DNA of 64,000 bases from Terrimicrobium sacchariphilum. GTDB taxonomy: Bacteria > Verrucomicrobiota > Verrucomicrobiia > Chthoniobacterales > Terrimicrobiaceae. A program made the translations under genes and the position numbers. The notes beneath the pieces are model-generated. The model did no database searches and was not told where the DNA came from. It saw nothing but the letters and a program-made list of their open reading frames with translations. Shown here one piece after another: positions 53,995 to 64,000 of this stretch (within the stretch, counting starts at the first letter, position 1; every line of letters begins with the position of its first letter). Location: assembly GCF_001613545.1 (NCBI RefSeq), contig NZ_BDCO01000002.1, positions 2,480,001-2,544,000 on the forward strand. The letters run 5' to 3'.

Positions 53995-54459
53995 ATGCAG
54001 TTGTCGATGCGCACGGATTACGCCCTGAGGGCCCTTTTCACCTTGGTGGCACATCATGGCGATACCCCTATTCCGATCATTGAGCTTGCCCGGAAAAACG
54101 ACATACCGAAGCGTTTTTTGGAGCATATCATGCTGGATCTGAAGGAGCGTGGCTGGGTCGACAGCGTTGCGGGCAAACGAGGTGGCTACCGCCTCGCCAA
54201 GGATCCGGCCTCGATCACCATGGGGGAGGTTGTCAGGCATTTTGATGGTTATCTGGCCCCGATCGCCTGTGTTTCCGTGACGGATTACAAGTGTTGCTCT
54301 CAGGAGTCGGTGTGTCGTTTTCGTCGTGTGATGCTCGAGGCGAGAAATGTGGTCGCCAAGCTGATGGACACTTCGACCCTTGCTGATGTCATGCGGGGTG
54401 AACCAGTTACGAATCGTGAGGTAAGCGCCGTGCAGGGCGTCGACGGCGAAGGTATATAA
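53995..54459 (+). CDS. Rrf2-family transcriptional regulator
   Basis: A 154-residue winged helix-turn-helix protein. The start MQLSMRTDYALRALFTLVA and the recognition region IPKRFLEHIMLDLKERGWV with GKRGGYRLAKDP are characteristic. Cys residues lie in IACVSVTDYKCCSQESVC, the place where IscR-type members bind a [2Fe-2S] cluster. It stands directly before a sulfate transport operon, as do CymR-like sulfur regulators, so control of sulfate uptake by sulfur or Fe-S status is likely but inferred. Confidence 0.92.
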   Translation: MQLSMRTDYALRALFTLVAHHGDTPIPIIELARKNDIPKRFLEHIMLDLKERGWVDSVAGKRGGYRLAKDPASITMGEVVRHFDGYLAPIACVSVTDYKCCSQESVCRFRRVMLEARNVVAKLMDTSTLADVMRGEPVTNREVSAVQGVDGEGI

Positions 54460-54481
54460 CGACGCTTGGAGTCGTAATTAC

Positions 54482-54509
54482 TTGACCCTGTCATAAAACG
54501 GGGTAAATC
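54482..54509 (+). promoter_or_regulatory. Promoter of the sulfate transport operon
   Basis: TTGACC (54482-54487), a 16-base spacer and TAAATC (54504-54509) lie seven bases before the ATG at 54517, again near-leaderless. The AT-rich surroundings between the rrf2 stop and the start are the likely site for the Rrf2 regulator. Confidence 0.5.
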
Positions 54510-54516
54510 GAAGGCA

Positions 54517-55509
54517 ATGAAAGTCTTGATCCTGCTCTCATCAGTGCTTGCCCTGGCTGCTTCGTCGGCCAAGGACGTGACACTGCTGAATGTGTCGTAC
54601 GACCCGACACGGGAGTTGTATTCGGATTTCAACGACGCTTTTTACAAGTACTGGAAGACCAAGACCGGCGATGGCGTGCGGGTTGACCAGTCTCACGGAG
54701 GATCAGGCAAGCAGGCTCGGGCCATCATGGATGGCTTGAATGCCGATGTCGCCACGCTCGCCCTGGCGGCGGACATTGATGTGTTGGCGGAAAAAGGCCG
54801 CCTCCTTCCGACCGACTGGCAGCAACGGTTGCCGCACAACAGCTCCCCGTACACCTCGACGATTGTCTTCCTCGTCCGCAAGGGAAACCCCAAGGGGATC
54901 AAGGATTGGAACGACCTGACCCGCAGCGGCGTGGAGGTCATCACACCCAATCCCAAAACATCTGGCGGAGCCCGCTGGAACTTCCTGGCGGCCTGGGCGT
55001 ACGCGCTCAAGCAAAGCAACGGCGACGAAGCCAAGGCGCGGGAGTTCATGACCAGGCTCTTCAAAAACGTGCCCGTGCTCGATACCGGAGCCCGTGGCGC
55101 GACGATCACTTTCGCCGAGCGGGGCTTGGGTGACGTGCTGGTGGCTTGGGAAAACGAAGCCTATTTGACGGTTAAGGAAAAGCCGGGGCAGTTTGAGATC
55201 GTCAACCCGTCGATCAGCATCCTGGCTGAGCCGCCGGTCGCCGTGATCGACGTGGTCGCGAAAAAGCGCGGGACGTTTGAGATCGCCACCGAGTACCTGA
55301 AGTACCTGTATTCCGACGAAGGGCAGGAGATTGCCGCAAAGCATTACTACCGGCCGACAAGCGAGGCCATCCTCGCCAAATACGCGGACACCTTTCCGAA
55401 GATCGAATTGACGACCATCGACAAGGATTTCGGCGGATGGAAGAAGGCGCAGGGTACCTTTTTTGCCGATGGGGGCGTGTTTGATCAAATCTACCAGCCG
55501 AGCCGCTGA
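54517..55509 (+). CDS. Sulfate/thiosulfate-binding protein
   Basis: Periplasmic ligand-binding protein of 330 residues for the following ABC transporter. A short signal peptide ([16 protein letters not shown]) is followed by [20 protein letters not shown], the SBP-family start, and [36 protein letters not shown] and [16 protein letters not shown], which contribute to anion binding. It corresponds to Sbp/CysP; which of the two anions is preferred is not clear. First gene of the operon, with the metallohydrolase gene 20 bases downstream. Confidence 0.94.
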   Translation: MKVLILLSSVLALAASSAKDVTLLNVSYDPTRELYSDFNDAFYKYWKTKTGDGVRVDQSHGGSGKQARAIMDGLNADVATLALAADIDVLAEKGRLLPTDWQQRLPHNSSPYTSTIVFLVRKGNPKGIKDWNDLTRSGVEVITPNPKTSGGARWNFLAAWAYALKQSNGDEAKAREFMTRLFKNVPVLDTGARGATITFAERGLGDVLVAWENEAYLTVKEKPGQFEIVNPSISILAEPPVAVIDVVAKKRGTFEIATEYLKYLYSDEGQEIAAKHYYRPTSEAILAKYADTFPKIELTTIDKDFGGWKKAQGTFFADGGVFDQIYQPSR

Positions 55510-55529
55510 CTGGAACCGATATTGTAGCA

Positions 55530-56360
55530 TTGAAACCGCCGACGACTCTCGATTTCCTTGGTGCTGTGACGAACCCCGTCTCGTTTACTCGTGATTTGGA
55601 GAAATTGACTGCGCCACTTGATGTTCTGGCCGAACGCAATGAACGCCTGAGCAGCGAGCATGTTTCCTATCTGAGCAAACACGGAGCGCTGGCAAGCCTG
55701 CCGAAATATGTCTTTTCGGGACCGGGCGACCGGCGCAGTCATTTGAAAGTCGGCATATTCGCCGGAATACATGGCGACGAGGATAGCGGAGTCGAAGCCA
55801 TTGGCCGCCTTGTCGAACTCCTCGGCCGGCAGCCCGAGATGGCGCGAGGGTATGAACTCTTCCTTTATCCCGTGTGCAATCGCCATGGTTACCTGACCAA
55901 CAGCCGCTGGTCCGAGGATGGGCTGGATTTGAACCGGGAATTCTGGAAAGGGTCAATCGAACCCGAGGTGCGCGTGCTGGAGCAGGAACTCGAGGCAAAT
56001 CGCTTCGACGGCATCGTGGCCCTCCATAGCGATGACACCAGCGAGGGACTCTATGGCTTTGTGAAGGGCCATGAATTGACTCGTTACGTGCTGGAGCCAG
56101 CCCTGGAGGCGGCGGGCATGTTTCTGCCGAGGAACTTCGACAAGAGCATTGATAACTTCGAAGCCAACAACGGCATCATCGAACAAGGATACGAAGGCAT
56201 CCTCACCGCGCCGCCGACGCAGAAATTCCGGCCATTTGAGATCGTCTTTGAGACTCCCCATCTGGCGGATGCGGAGCGGCAGGTGCAGGCGCATCTCGCG
56301 GCGATTGCGGTGATCCTAGAGCGGTTCAAGGTTTTGATTTCCGAAGGACAGAATATCTAA
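55530..56360 (+). CDS. M14-type metallohydrolase (succinylglutamate desuccinylase/aspartoacylase-like)
   Basis: A 276-residue zinc hydrolase-like protein. The zinc-site sequence is [14 protein letters not shown] (H-x2-E) with the third ligand in IVALHSDD, and an Arg/Asn pair in DGLDLNRE fits the substrate carboxylate site. The [15 protein letters not shown] loop is conserved in this family. The start is TTG 55530, since no ATG is available, and the stop overlaps cysT by one base (TAATG). Its place inside a sulfate transporter operon is unusual. It could process an amidated sulfur compound, but the substrate is unknown. Confidence 0.82.
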   Translation: MKPPTTLDFLGAVTNPVSFTRDLEKLTAPLDVLAERNERLSSEHVSYLSKHGALASLPKYVFSGPGDRRSHLKVGIFAGIHGDEDSGVEAIGRLVELLGRQPEMARGYELFLYPVCNRHGYLTNSRWSEDGLDLNREFWKGSIEPEVRVLEQELEANRFDGIVALHSDDTSEGLYGFVKGHELTRYVLEPALEAAGMFLPRNFDKSIDNFEANNGIIEQGYEGILTAPPTQKFRPFEIVFETPHLADAERQVQAHLAAIAVILERFKVLISEGQNI

Positions 56361-57184
56361 TGGCAGCACGCAGACATGTTTTGCCCGGCTTTGGGCTGAC
56401 GCTTGGCTACACGCTCGTGTACCTGAGCATCATCGTTTTGATCCCCCTCAGCGCCCTGTTTCTCAAGTCATTCTCGGACGGGTGGGGACATGTCTGGAAG
56501 ACCATCACCGAGCCGCGCGTGGTCGCCTCGTACTGGGTGAGCTTCGGCCTTTCCTTCCTGGCTGCGCTGGTCAATGGCGTCTTTGGCGTCATCGCCGCCT
56601 GGGTGCTGGCGCGCTACCGCTTTCCGGGTCGCAAGCTTCTCGATGCCATCGTGGACCTGCCGTTCGCCCTGCCGACCGCCGTGGCCGGCATCGCCCTCAC
56701 GACGATCTATGCGCGCAATGGCATGATCGGTCATGTGCTGGAGCCTTACGGCATCAAGGTCGCGTTTACCCAGCTCGGCGTCTTCATCGCCCTGACCTTC
56801 ATCGGACTGCCTTTCGTGGTGAGAACCGTGCAGCCGGTCATTCAGGATCTGTCCGCCGATGTGGAGGAGGCCGCCGCCACCCTCGGAGCCTCGCGCTGGC
56901 AGACCTTTTGGCGGGTGATCTTTCCCGCGCTGCTGCCCTCGATCCTCACGGGTATCGCGCTGGCCTACGGGCGCGCGGTCGGTGAGTTCGGGTCTGTGGT
57001 CTTCATTTCGGGCAACCTGCCGTTCAAGACGGAAATCACCCCGCTCCTCATCATCACAAAGCTGGAGCAATACGATTACGCCGGAGCGGCGGCCCTCGGG
57101 TTTGTGATGCTCGTGGTGTCTTTCATTATTCTTCTGGTCAGCAATGGGCTGCAGGCCTGGGACCAGAAAAGGAGGGGAGTCTAG
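56360..57184 (+). CDS. cysT: Sulfate ABC transporter permease CysT
   Basis: Inner membrane subunit of 274 residues with six hydrophobic segments. The ABC EAA loop reads [20 protein letters not shown]. Sequence elements such as [19 protein letters not shown] and [16 protein letters not shown] are typical of CysT/CysU. The ATG overlaps the metallohydrolase stop by one base (TAATG) and cysW begins three bases after its stop. Operates with CysW, CysA and the binding protein to import sulfate or thiosulfate. Confidence 0.96.
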   Translation: MAARRHVLPGFGLTLGYTLVYLSIIVLIPLSALFLKSFSDGWGHVWKTITEPRVVASYWVSFGLSFLAALVNGVFGVIAAWVLARYRFPGRKLLDAIVDLPFALPTAVAGIALTTIYARNGMIGHVLEPYGIKVAFTQLGVFIALTFIGLPFVVRTVQPVIQDLSADVEEAAATLGASRWQTFWRVIFPALLPSILTGIALAYGRAVGEFGSVVFISGNLPFKTEITPLLIITKLEQYDYAGAAALGFVMLVVSFIILLVSNGLQAWDQKRRGV

Positions 57185-57187
57185 GTT

Positions 57188-58087
57188 ATGGCTGGTGCAG
57201 TATCGACATTTCCCACCCGGGTCCGGACGCCGCGCCGTGCGACGGCGGAGTCGCCAGTCGTCAAGGTGGTGCTCATCACCACGCTGGTGATCTTCTTCGC
57301 CCTGTTCCTCGTGCTGCCGCTGTTTGTGGTGTTTCAGGAGGCATTCAGCAAAGGCGTCGAGACGTTCATCAAGACATTCGAGGATCGGGCGACGGCGCAT
57401 GCGGTGAAACTCACGCTTATCGTCGCCGCGATCGCCGTGCCGCTGAATACGATCTTTGGCCTCGCCGCTGCCTGGGCCATGACGCGGTTTCAATTTCGCG
57501 GACGCGCTCTGCTCACCTCGCTGATCGACCTTCCACTATGGGTCTCTCCCGTCATCGGCGGCTTGATCTACGTTCTTGTTTTCGGTGCAGGCGGCTGGTT
57601 CGGACCGTGGCTCCGCGCCAATGATATTCAGATCATCTTTGCGTTGCCGGGTCTGGTGATCGCAACGATCTTTGTCACGTTTCCCTTCGTGGCTCGGGGC
57701 CTTATCCCATTGATGCAGGCGCAGGGGCACAAGGAAGAGGAGGCCGCCATGACGCTCGGCGCCAGCGGGTGGCAGATTTTCTGGCGGGTGACGTTGCCCA
57801 AGATCAAGTGGGGCCTGCTTTACGGCGTCATTTTGTGCAATGCCCGCGCCATGGGGGAATTCGGTGCGGTGTCCGTGGTTTCCGGCCACATCCGCAACAA
57901 GACGAACACGATGCCCCTCCACATCGAAATCCTTTATAACGAATATCAAATCGCAGCGGCTTTCGCTGTTGCCTCCGTCCTCTCGGTGCTGGCCCTTGTC
58001 ACCCTCGTGGTGAAGGCTTATGCTGAGTGGCGGGCAGAGCGGCAGTTGATGGAAGCAATGCAGACATCCGAGGGAACAAATCCATGA
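57188..58087 (+). CDS. cysW: Sulfate ABC transporter permease CysW
   Basis: Second permease, 299 residues, six hydrophobic segments. Signatures: [41 protein letters not shown] (EAA loop) and [19 protein letters not shown] plausible Shine-Dalgarno (GGGGAG...AGG) precedes the ATG. The stop overlaps cysA by four bases (ATGA). Confidence 0.96.
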   Translation: MAGAVSTFPTRVRTPRRATAESPVVKVVLITTLVIFFALFLVLPLFVVFQEAFSKGVETFIKTFEDRATAHAVKLTLIVAAIAVPLNTIFGLAAAWAMTRFQFRGRALLTSLIDLPLWVSPVIGGLIYVLVFGAGGWFGPWLRANDIQIIFALPGLVIATIFVTFPFVARGLIPLMQAQGHKEEEAAMTLGASGWQIFWRVTLPKIKWGLLYGVILCNARAMGEFGAVSVVSGHIRNKTNTMPLHIEILYNEYQIAAAFAVASVLSVLALVTLVVKAYAEWRAERQLMEAMQTSEGTNP

Positions 58088-58818
58088 GCATAACCATCAA
58101 AGATATCTCGAAGAACTTCGGCAAATTCGCCGCGCTCAAGGGCGTGAATTGCGAGGTGCGGACTGGTGAGCTCGTGGCTCTGCTCGGGCCGAGCGGATCG
58201 GGAAAAACAACGCTCCTGCGCATCATTGCGGGGTTGGAGTTCTCCGAGCAGGGGCAGGTCTTTTTCAGCGGGCGTGACGTGACCGACCACAGCGCCTACC
58301 AGCGCAAGGCGGGTTTTGTGTTCCAGCACTACGCGCTCTTTCAGCACATGAGCGTGTATGAAAACGTCGCATTCGGCCTGCGCGTGCGTCCAGCGCGCTC
58401 GCGGCCCAGCGAGGCGGAGATTCGCAAGCGCGTGGAAAGCCTGCTGGAGACGGTCCAGCTCGCGGACTACGCCAAGCGCCTCCCGTCGCAGCTTTCCGGC
58501 GGCCAGCGTCAGCGCGTGGCCTTTGCCCGCGCGCTTGCGATCGAGCCGGAGGTGCTGCTACTTGACGAACCCTTCGGCGCCTTGGATGCCAAGGTCCGCC
58601 GGGAACTGCGCACCTGGCTGCGCGAATTTCACAACACCGTCCACCTGACCAGTCTCTTCGTCACGCACGACCAGGAGGAGGCCTTTGAGGTGGCGGACCG
58701 CGTTGTGATCATCAGCGAGGGGCTCATCCAGCAGATCGGCACGCCTGCCGAGGTGCGGTCCAATCCCGCGAACACGTTCGTCGAGGAGTTCCTCGATGTG
58801 GCGCAGTTCACGGCCTGA
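58084..58818 (+). CDS. cysA: Sulfate ABC transporter ATP-binding protein CysA (short)
   Basis: ATPase of 244 residues. Walker A is GPSGSGKTT, signature is [15 protein letters not shown], Walker B is [16 protein letters not shown], and [16 protein letters not shown] is typical for CysA-like importers. It ends after [11 protein letters not shown], so the C-terminal TOBE/regulatory region found in most CysA proteins (about 100 residues) is missing. The ATG at 58084 overlaps the cysW stop by four bases; the upstream frame is inside cysW. Confidence 0.93.
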   Translation: MSITIKDISKNFGKFAALKGVNCEVRTGELVALLGPSGSGKTTLLRIIAGLEFSEQGQVFFSGRDVTDHSAYQRKAGFVFQHYALFQHMSVYENVAFGLRVRPARSRPSEAEIRKRVESLLETVQLADYAKRLPSQLSGGQRQRVAFARALAIEPEVLLLDEPFGALDAKVRRELRTWLREFHNTVHLTSLFVTHDQEEAFEVADRVVIISEGLIQQIGTPAEVRSNPANTFVEEFLDVAQFTA

Positions 58819-58859
58819 GGTCTTTACGGAAGGGGGCGCGGTGAGGCACTCTGCGCTCC

Positions 58860-59597
58860 ATGACGATCACCGAGTCCTTTGTTGAGTTGACGACCACTCG
58901 CGGACCCATGCGGGTGCATCTCTTTGCGCCTGCAGGGAATAAAAAATACCCGGCGGTCATCTTTTTCTCGGAGATCTTCCAGGTGACCGGGCCGATTCGC
59001 CGCATGGCGGCGGCCTTGAGCGGGAATGGCTATCTGGTGGCTGTGCCTGAGGTGTATCACGAGTTTGAACTCGCTGGGACCGTGCTGGCCTACGATCAGG
59101 CGGGTTCGGACAGAGGCAACGAACTGAAGTACGCCAAAGAGCTCGCTTCCTACGATGAGGACGCCCGGGTGACGGCGGAATACCTGAAGAATCACCCGCA
59201 ATCGACAGGCAAGGTCGGCAGCTATGGCGTGTGCCTCGGCGGTCATCTGGCGATCCGGGCCGGGTTTCAGCCCCACGTCGACGCGGTGGCCGCATTCTAC
59301 GCCACGGACGTGCATACGGGTTCGCTCGGGGCGGGGAAGAGCGACGATACGCTGGCAAAGTTCGGTGATGCCCGGGCAGCGTTCTTCTTCGTCTGGGGAC
59401 GGCAGGACCCCCATGTTCCCCTGGAGGGACGCAAGAAAATCGCCGACCGCCTGAACGAGGCGAATGTCGATTTCGAATGGCACGAATTCAACGGCGCCCA
59501 TGCCTTTCTCCGGGACGAAGGTCCCCGCTACAACCCCTCGCTGGCCCGGGTTTCCATGGATTTGCTGCTTCGCTTCTTCTCCGAGCGCCTCGGATAA
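58860..59597 (+). CDS. Dienelactone hydrolase family protein
   Basis: Alpha/beta hydrolase of 245 residues. The nucleophile is Cys in SYGVCLGGHLAI, as in true dienelactone hydrolases; the acid is in VWGRQDPHVPL and the His in FNGAHAFLRDEG. The family opener VIFFSEIFQVTGPIRRMA matches the conserved Glu loop. No aromatic degradation genes are near, so the substrate is probably a different ester or lactone. It lies between cysA (41-base gap) and the DEAD-box gene. Confidence 0.92.
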   Translation: MTITESFVELTTTRGPMRVHLFAPAGNKKYPAVIFFSEIFQVTGPIRRMAAALSGNGYLVAVPEVYHEFELAGTVLAYDQAGSDRGNELKYAKELASYDEDARVTAEYLKNHPQSTGKVGSYGVCLGGHLAIRAGFQPHVDAVAAFYATDVHTGSLGAGKSDDTLAKFGDARAAFFFVWGRQDPHVPLEGRKKIADRLNEANVDFEWHEFNGAHAFLRDEGPRYNPSLARVSMDLLLRFFSERLG

Positions 59598-59646
59598 GCG
59601 GTAAACATTCCGTGACGAGGGGCGCGTCACCGTGTACCGCTGGAGG
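59598..59646 (+). promoter_or_regulatory. Nested inverted repeats in the leader of the DEAD-box gene
   Basis: GCGGTA (59598-59603) pairs with TACCGC (59635-59640), and inside them GTGACG (59612-59617) pairs with CGTCAC (59625-59630). The outer arm starts directly after the dienelactone hydrolase stop codon. GGAGG (59642-59646), a strong ribosome-binding site for the ATG at 59652, lies just outside the structure. No U-run follows, so a leader structure is more likely than a terminator. Confidence 0.5.
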
Positions 59647-59651
59647 ATTAC

Positions 59652-61467
<1,816 letters not shown>

Positions 61468-61481
<14 letters not shown>

Positions 61482-61504
61482 ACCTGTCCCGCTCGATTCC
61501 TTTT
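61468..61504. terminator. Terminator after the DEAD-box gene
   Basis: GGGACAGGT (61468-61476) and ACCTGTCCC (61482-61490) form a perfect 9-base stem. The 5-base loop contains most of the DEAD-box stop codon. CCTTTTAG follows at 61499-61506. It also reaches the end of the convergent DUF2126 gene. Confidence 0.75.
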
Positions 61505-63521
61505 AGGCCAGACGAAGGTCGCAGGTGAGATCACCCCTGCGGCCGCCACGGCAGGGCTTGCCGCCCAGCGCGGTGAGGCCCGGCTTGTCGAGGGGCGTGA
61601 AATCAATCTCGTCCACGCCCATGACAAACTCCGCCACGGCGCGACCATTTTTGCGGTTCACAATGGTGACCGCCAACGGGAGTTGGGTGGGGATGCCGGG
61701 GTGGAGCGAGGGGTAGAGGTTCGTCCGCCGATAGCGCAGGCCAGCGAGTGATGTTTCATCCGGCTGGGCTGCCAGGGGTAGCGGACGACCGGCGACGTAG
61801 ATGTCGTATTGACTGCTAAAGCCGGGCGATGTGAGGAACTCCAGACGCTGCATCGAGGTATCGACGAAACGGCTCGTGCTGCCACCCTCCACCGGGGTTT
61901 CGCTCAGGAGCGGCCAGCTTTCCAGCGCCTTGCGCACGGTGAGGCTGGCGCGTCCGGATTTCCATTCGAGCAGGACGGGGAATCTCCAGTCCCAGATGGC
62001 CCGATAGGTCTCGCGGTCGAGCGTGTAGCCTGCCTTTTCCAGATCGGCGAAGATTTCCTCCAGGTCGTCCCAGAGGCGGCGGGGCAGGAAATACTCGTCG
62101 TGGAGCTTGGTGCTGAATCGCTTGAGTGAGCGCTTCGGCGGGTTTTCCAGCAGATGGGAGGCGAGGCAGGACCAGAGCAAAGCGACGGCGGAGGACCATT
62201 CCGGTTTCGGCAGCGCCTCGATGGCCCGGAATTCGATGAGTCCGAGCATGCCGGAGGGAAAGGCCGTGTTCCAGAACTTGTCGAGGCTGATCTCGCTGCG
62301 GTGCGAGTTACCGGTCACGTCGATCTGGATGTGGCGCAGCGTTTCGTTGATGAGGCTGCGGTGATCGCCCTCGGACAGCGTCTCGATGAAGGTATACGCC
62401 ATGTCGATGTCGTAGAGATCGCGGGCGGATTCATCCGGGCGAGGGGCCTGGGATGATGCGCCGACATAGCAGCCGGTGAAAAGGTACGCGAGCGACGGGT
62501 GGTGCTGCCAGTAGCGGAGCACGTTTGCGAGCCAGAGGGGCCGGGTAAAAAACGGATGATCCTCCAGGCTCGGGCCACCCCAGAGCAGGTGGTTTCCCCC
62601 GCCGCTGCCCTGTGGGTGATCCCAAGGGCTTTCCTTCCACGTCCGCATGCCGGCACGGTGCCCGGAGGCAAAGAGCTCCTCCATCCACTCGGCATAGGCC
62701 TGCCAGGATTCGCAGGGCGGGAGGTTGATCTCCAGCACGCCAGGGTCGGCGGCCAGGCCGAGGACGGACCATTTGCCCTCTTCATCCTGCGGCGTGTAGC
62801 CGTGAAACTCCAGGTCGGCGACGCCTCGCGATTTGGCGGCGCGCTCGGTGGCGCCAAGCAAATTGAGAAAGGCGTTTTGCAACAGCGGCGGAACGAAGAT
62901 CGAGATCGTGCCGCCCTGGCGGTCGATGCACAGGACGCGACGCGGGAGGCCCTCCGGCATAAGGTGCAGGGGCAGGCGCAATCCTGCGGGGCCCTCGGCG
63001 GTGGAGAGCTTGCGGTCGCCCTTCGGCAGAGGCCAGCGGGCGGAGCGCCAGATGGAGCCGTCGTGATCGAGAGGCATGACGAGCACCTCGATCCCGCTGC
63101 CATTCGGGTCGGTGAATCCGATCCAATGCGAGGGCACGCCGAGTTCTTTGGCCAGGGCGTCGGCGAAATCCTGGAGGCTGGACGGCGTGAGGGCTTTGCC
63201 GCGTTTGGGCAAGCTAAAGACGGGCGAGCCATCGCGGTTGGAGATCAGCCGTACGACCCAGCGCGGGTTGGTCTCACCGGGATACAGTTTGCCGGGGCAG
63301 TAGAACCGGGCGGCTCCGGCACAACGATCCTTCATCAGCTCGTCGGCAAATCGCTTCGCATAGCTGAGCTTCGTGGGCCCTACGGCGGAGTAGCTCCACT
63401 CGGGGCCCTGCGGGTCGTTGGGAATGAATGTCGGCTCACCGCCAATGGTGAATCGGATTCCATGATCGGCCAGCGTCTTTTCGGCGCGGGCCGCAGCTTC
63501 GTTCATCCAGGGGGAGATCAT
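61503..63521 (-). CDS. DUF2126 protein, partner of transglutaminase
   Basis: A 672-residue protein matching the large C-terminal domain (DUF2126) of proteins that in many bacteria are fused to an N-terminal transglutaminase of about 1,100 residues in total. Characteristic pieces: IRFTIGGEPTFIP, FYCPGKLYPGET, WESPWDHPQGSGGGNHLLWG-like sequence near residue 300 (KESPWDHPQGSGGG), and FRAIEALPKPEWSSA. Here the transglutaminase is a separate upstream gene with a four-base overlap (63518-63521). The function is unknown; a peptide- or amide-modifying role is likely. Confidence 0.9.
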   Translation of the reverse strand: MISPWMNEAAARAEKTLADHGIRFTIGGEPTFIPNDPQGPEWSYSAVGPTKLSYAKRFADELMKDRCAGAARFYCPGKLYPGETNPRWVVRLISNRDGSPVFSLPKRGKALTPSSLQDFADALAKELGVPSHWIGFTDPNGSGIEVLVMPLDHDGSIWRSARWPLPKGDRKLSTAEGPAGLRLPLHLMPEGLPRRVLCIDRQGGTISIFVPPLLQNAFLNLLGATERAAKSRGVADLEFHGYTPQDEEGKWSVLGLAADPGVLEINLPPCESWQAYAEWMEELFASGHRAGMRTWKESPWDHPQGSGGGNHLLWGGPSLEDHPFFTRPLWLANVLRYWQHHPSLAYLFTGCYVGASSQAPRPDESARDLYDIDMAYTFIETLSEGDHRSLINETLRHIQIDVTGNSHRSEISLDKFWNTAFPSGMLGLIEFRAIEALPKPEWSSAVALLWSCLASHLLENPPKRSLKRFSTKLHDEYFLPRRLWDDLEEIFADLEKAGYTLDRETYRAIWDWRFPVLLEWKSGRASLTVRKALESWPLLSETPVEGGSTSRFVDTSMQRLEFLTSPGFSSQYDIYVAGRPLPLAAQPDETSLAGLRYRRTNLYPSLHPGIPTQLPLAVTIVNRKNGRAVAEFVMGVDEIDFTPLDKPGLTALGGKPCRGGRRGDLTCDLRLA

Positions 63522-64000
63522 TTGCGGCGGATGCTGAGGTTGGTGGTCAAAGTGCTATTGATAGTCTTCTTGCCGTAATAATGGCCGTGTACGGGGGCGA
63601 TATGAGCAGGAGTGAGGCCAACCGCAGTGGCGATGAAGTGGTGACCGCAAAAAATTCCGTTTGTCGGATCGATGCCGACCCAGCCCGCGCCCGGCAGGTA
63701 GGTTTCCACCCAGGCGTGAAGGGCATTTTCAGCGCGGCGGTCTTCCTCGGGGAGTTCCTCCTCCCAACTGAACCCGCTGACCAGTCTCGCCGCGAGGCCG
63801 TGGTGGCGCAGCACCTCGACCGCGAGTACGGCGTAGTCGCGGCAGGAGCCTTTCATCAGGGCGAGGGTTTGTTCTGGTGAGTAGGCTTCGCCTTCGTCCC
63901 GGCGCTCGTACTCGATGTTTTCATGCAGCCAGGAGTTCAAGCCGACGAGCCAGTCCACGGTTGGAATTTCCTTCGTCGGACGATCCAGGGCTGCCGGGAT
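63518..64000 (-). CDS. Transglutaminase-like protein (5' end beyond the window)
   Basis: The frame is open to the window edge, so the gene is partial; 160 residues are visible. The Cys of the triad is in MKGSCRDYAVLAVE, the His in LHAWVETYLPGAGWVG and the Asp in IDPTNG, matching the bacterial transglutaminase-like fold (COG1305). A GTG at 63958 could be a start, but upstream codons in the same frame still look coding. The stop overlaps the DUF2126 gene by four bases. Confidence 0.9.
   Translation of the reverse strand: MPAALDRPTKEIPTVDWLVGLNSWLHENIEYERRDEGEAYSPEQTLALMKGSCRDYAVLAVEVLRHHGLAARLVSGFSWEEELPEEDRRAENALHAWVETYLPGAGWVGIDPTNGIFCGHHFIATAVGLTPAHIAPVHGHYYGKKTINSTLTTNLSIRRK

Overview
The window looks like an ordinary, densely packed chromosomal segment of a GC-rich bacterium, most likely a member of the Verrucomicrobiota (Spartobacteria/Terrimicrobium-like). 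That placement is an inference from three things: the mix of families (ECF sigma factor next to an anti-sigma-like VWA protein, OpgG-type glucan protein beside zwf and glk, GT4-type glycogen synthase, DUF2126/transglutaminase pair), the large outer-envelope inventory, and the scarcity of Shine-Dalgarno sequences. I see no rRNA, tRNA, CRISPR array, insertion sequence or prophage, and no gene-free stretch longer than about 150 bases.

Layout. 1-4.1 kb: pgl, then a leftward GntR/YtrA-type regulator-ABC ATPase-permease operon with its own operator. 4.1-6.4 kb: glycogen synthase and obgE. 6.4-10.3 kb (minus): a tightly coupled operon of FAD amine oxidase-like protein, TIM-barrel isomerase-like protein, LPG-synthase-type membrane protein and RibD-type reductase. 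10.4-12.2 kb: aldo/keto reductase and HAD phosphatase. 12.2-15.1 kb (minus): glycogen phosphorylase and an acyl carrier protein. 15.1-19.1 kb: tlyA-nadK-EIIA chain, an orphan OppF-type ATPase and rodA. 19.1-23.4 kb (minus): rpmE, prfA, prmC and murA, followed by three small genes (33 aa, 78 aa and a roughly 140-aa membrane protein without a normal start codon). 23.4-32.2 kb: acyl-adenylating enzyme, TPR-AAA ATPase, TPR membrane protein, coiled-coil/TPR envelope protein, hybrid histidine kinase. 32.2-36.4 kb (minus): opgG-like, zwf, glk. 36.4-37.6 kb: cobalamin adenosyltransferase and tag. 37.7-43.6 kb (minus): purE, sua5, murJ, ECF sigma, VWA protein. 43.7-47.6 kb: cold-shock protein, aroK, gap, pgk, tpiA. 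47.7-53.3 kb (minus): ASH-domain envelope protein, gnd, flavoprotein, lipoprotein, esterase. 53.3-58.8 kb: L,D-transpeptidase, Rrf2 regulator, and a sulfate ABC transporter operon with an embedded M14-type metallohydrolase. 58.9-61.5 kb: dienelactone hydrolase and DEAD-box helicase. 61.5-64 kb (minus): a transglutaminase (partial) and its DUF2126 partner.

Together the genes give a nearly complete route for glucose and glycogen: glucokinase, zwf, pgl and gnd (oxidative pentose phosphate), gap-pgk-tpiA (lower glycolysis), and glycogen synthase and phosphorylase. They are spread over several operons rather than one. Cell-wall functions (murA, murJ, rodA, L,D-transpeptidase, OpgG-like) form a second theme. 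The most rewarding non-standard signals are: an intrinsic terminator-like hairpin whose U-run abuts the pgk start codon; the tpiA terminator lying inside the coding region of the convergent esterase; the undescribed small-gene cluster behind murA with an apparent frameshift or non-AUG start; a palindromic operator touching the gntR start codon; near-leaderless promoter spacing at several genes; and the ECF sigma/VWA pair.
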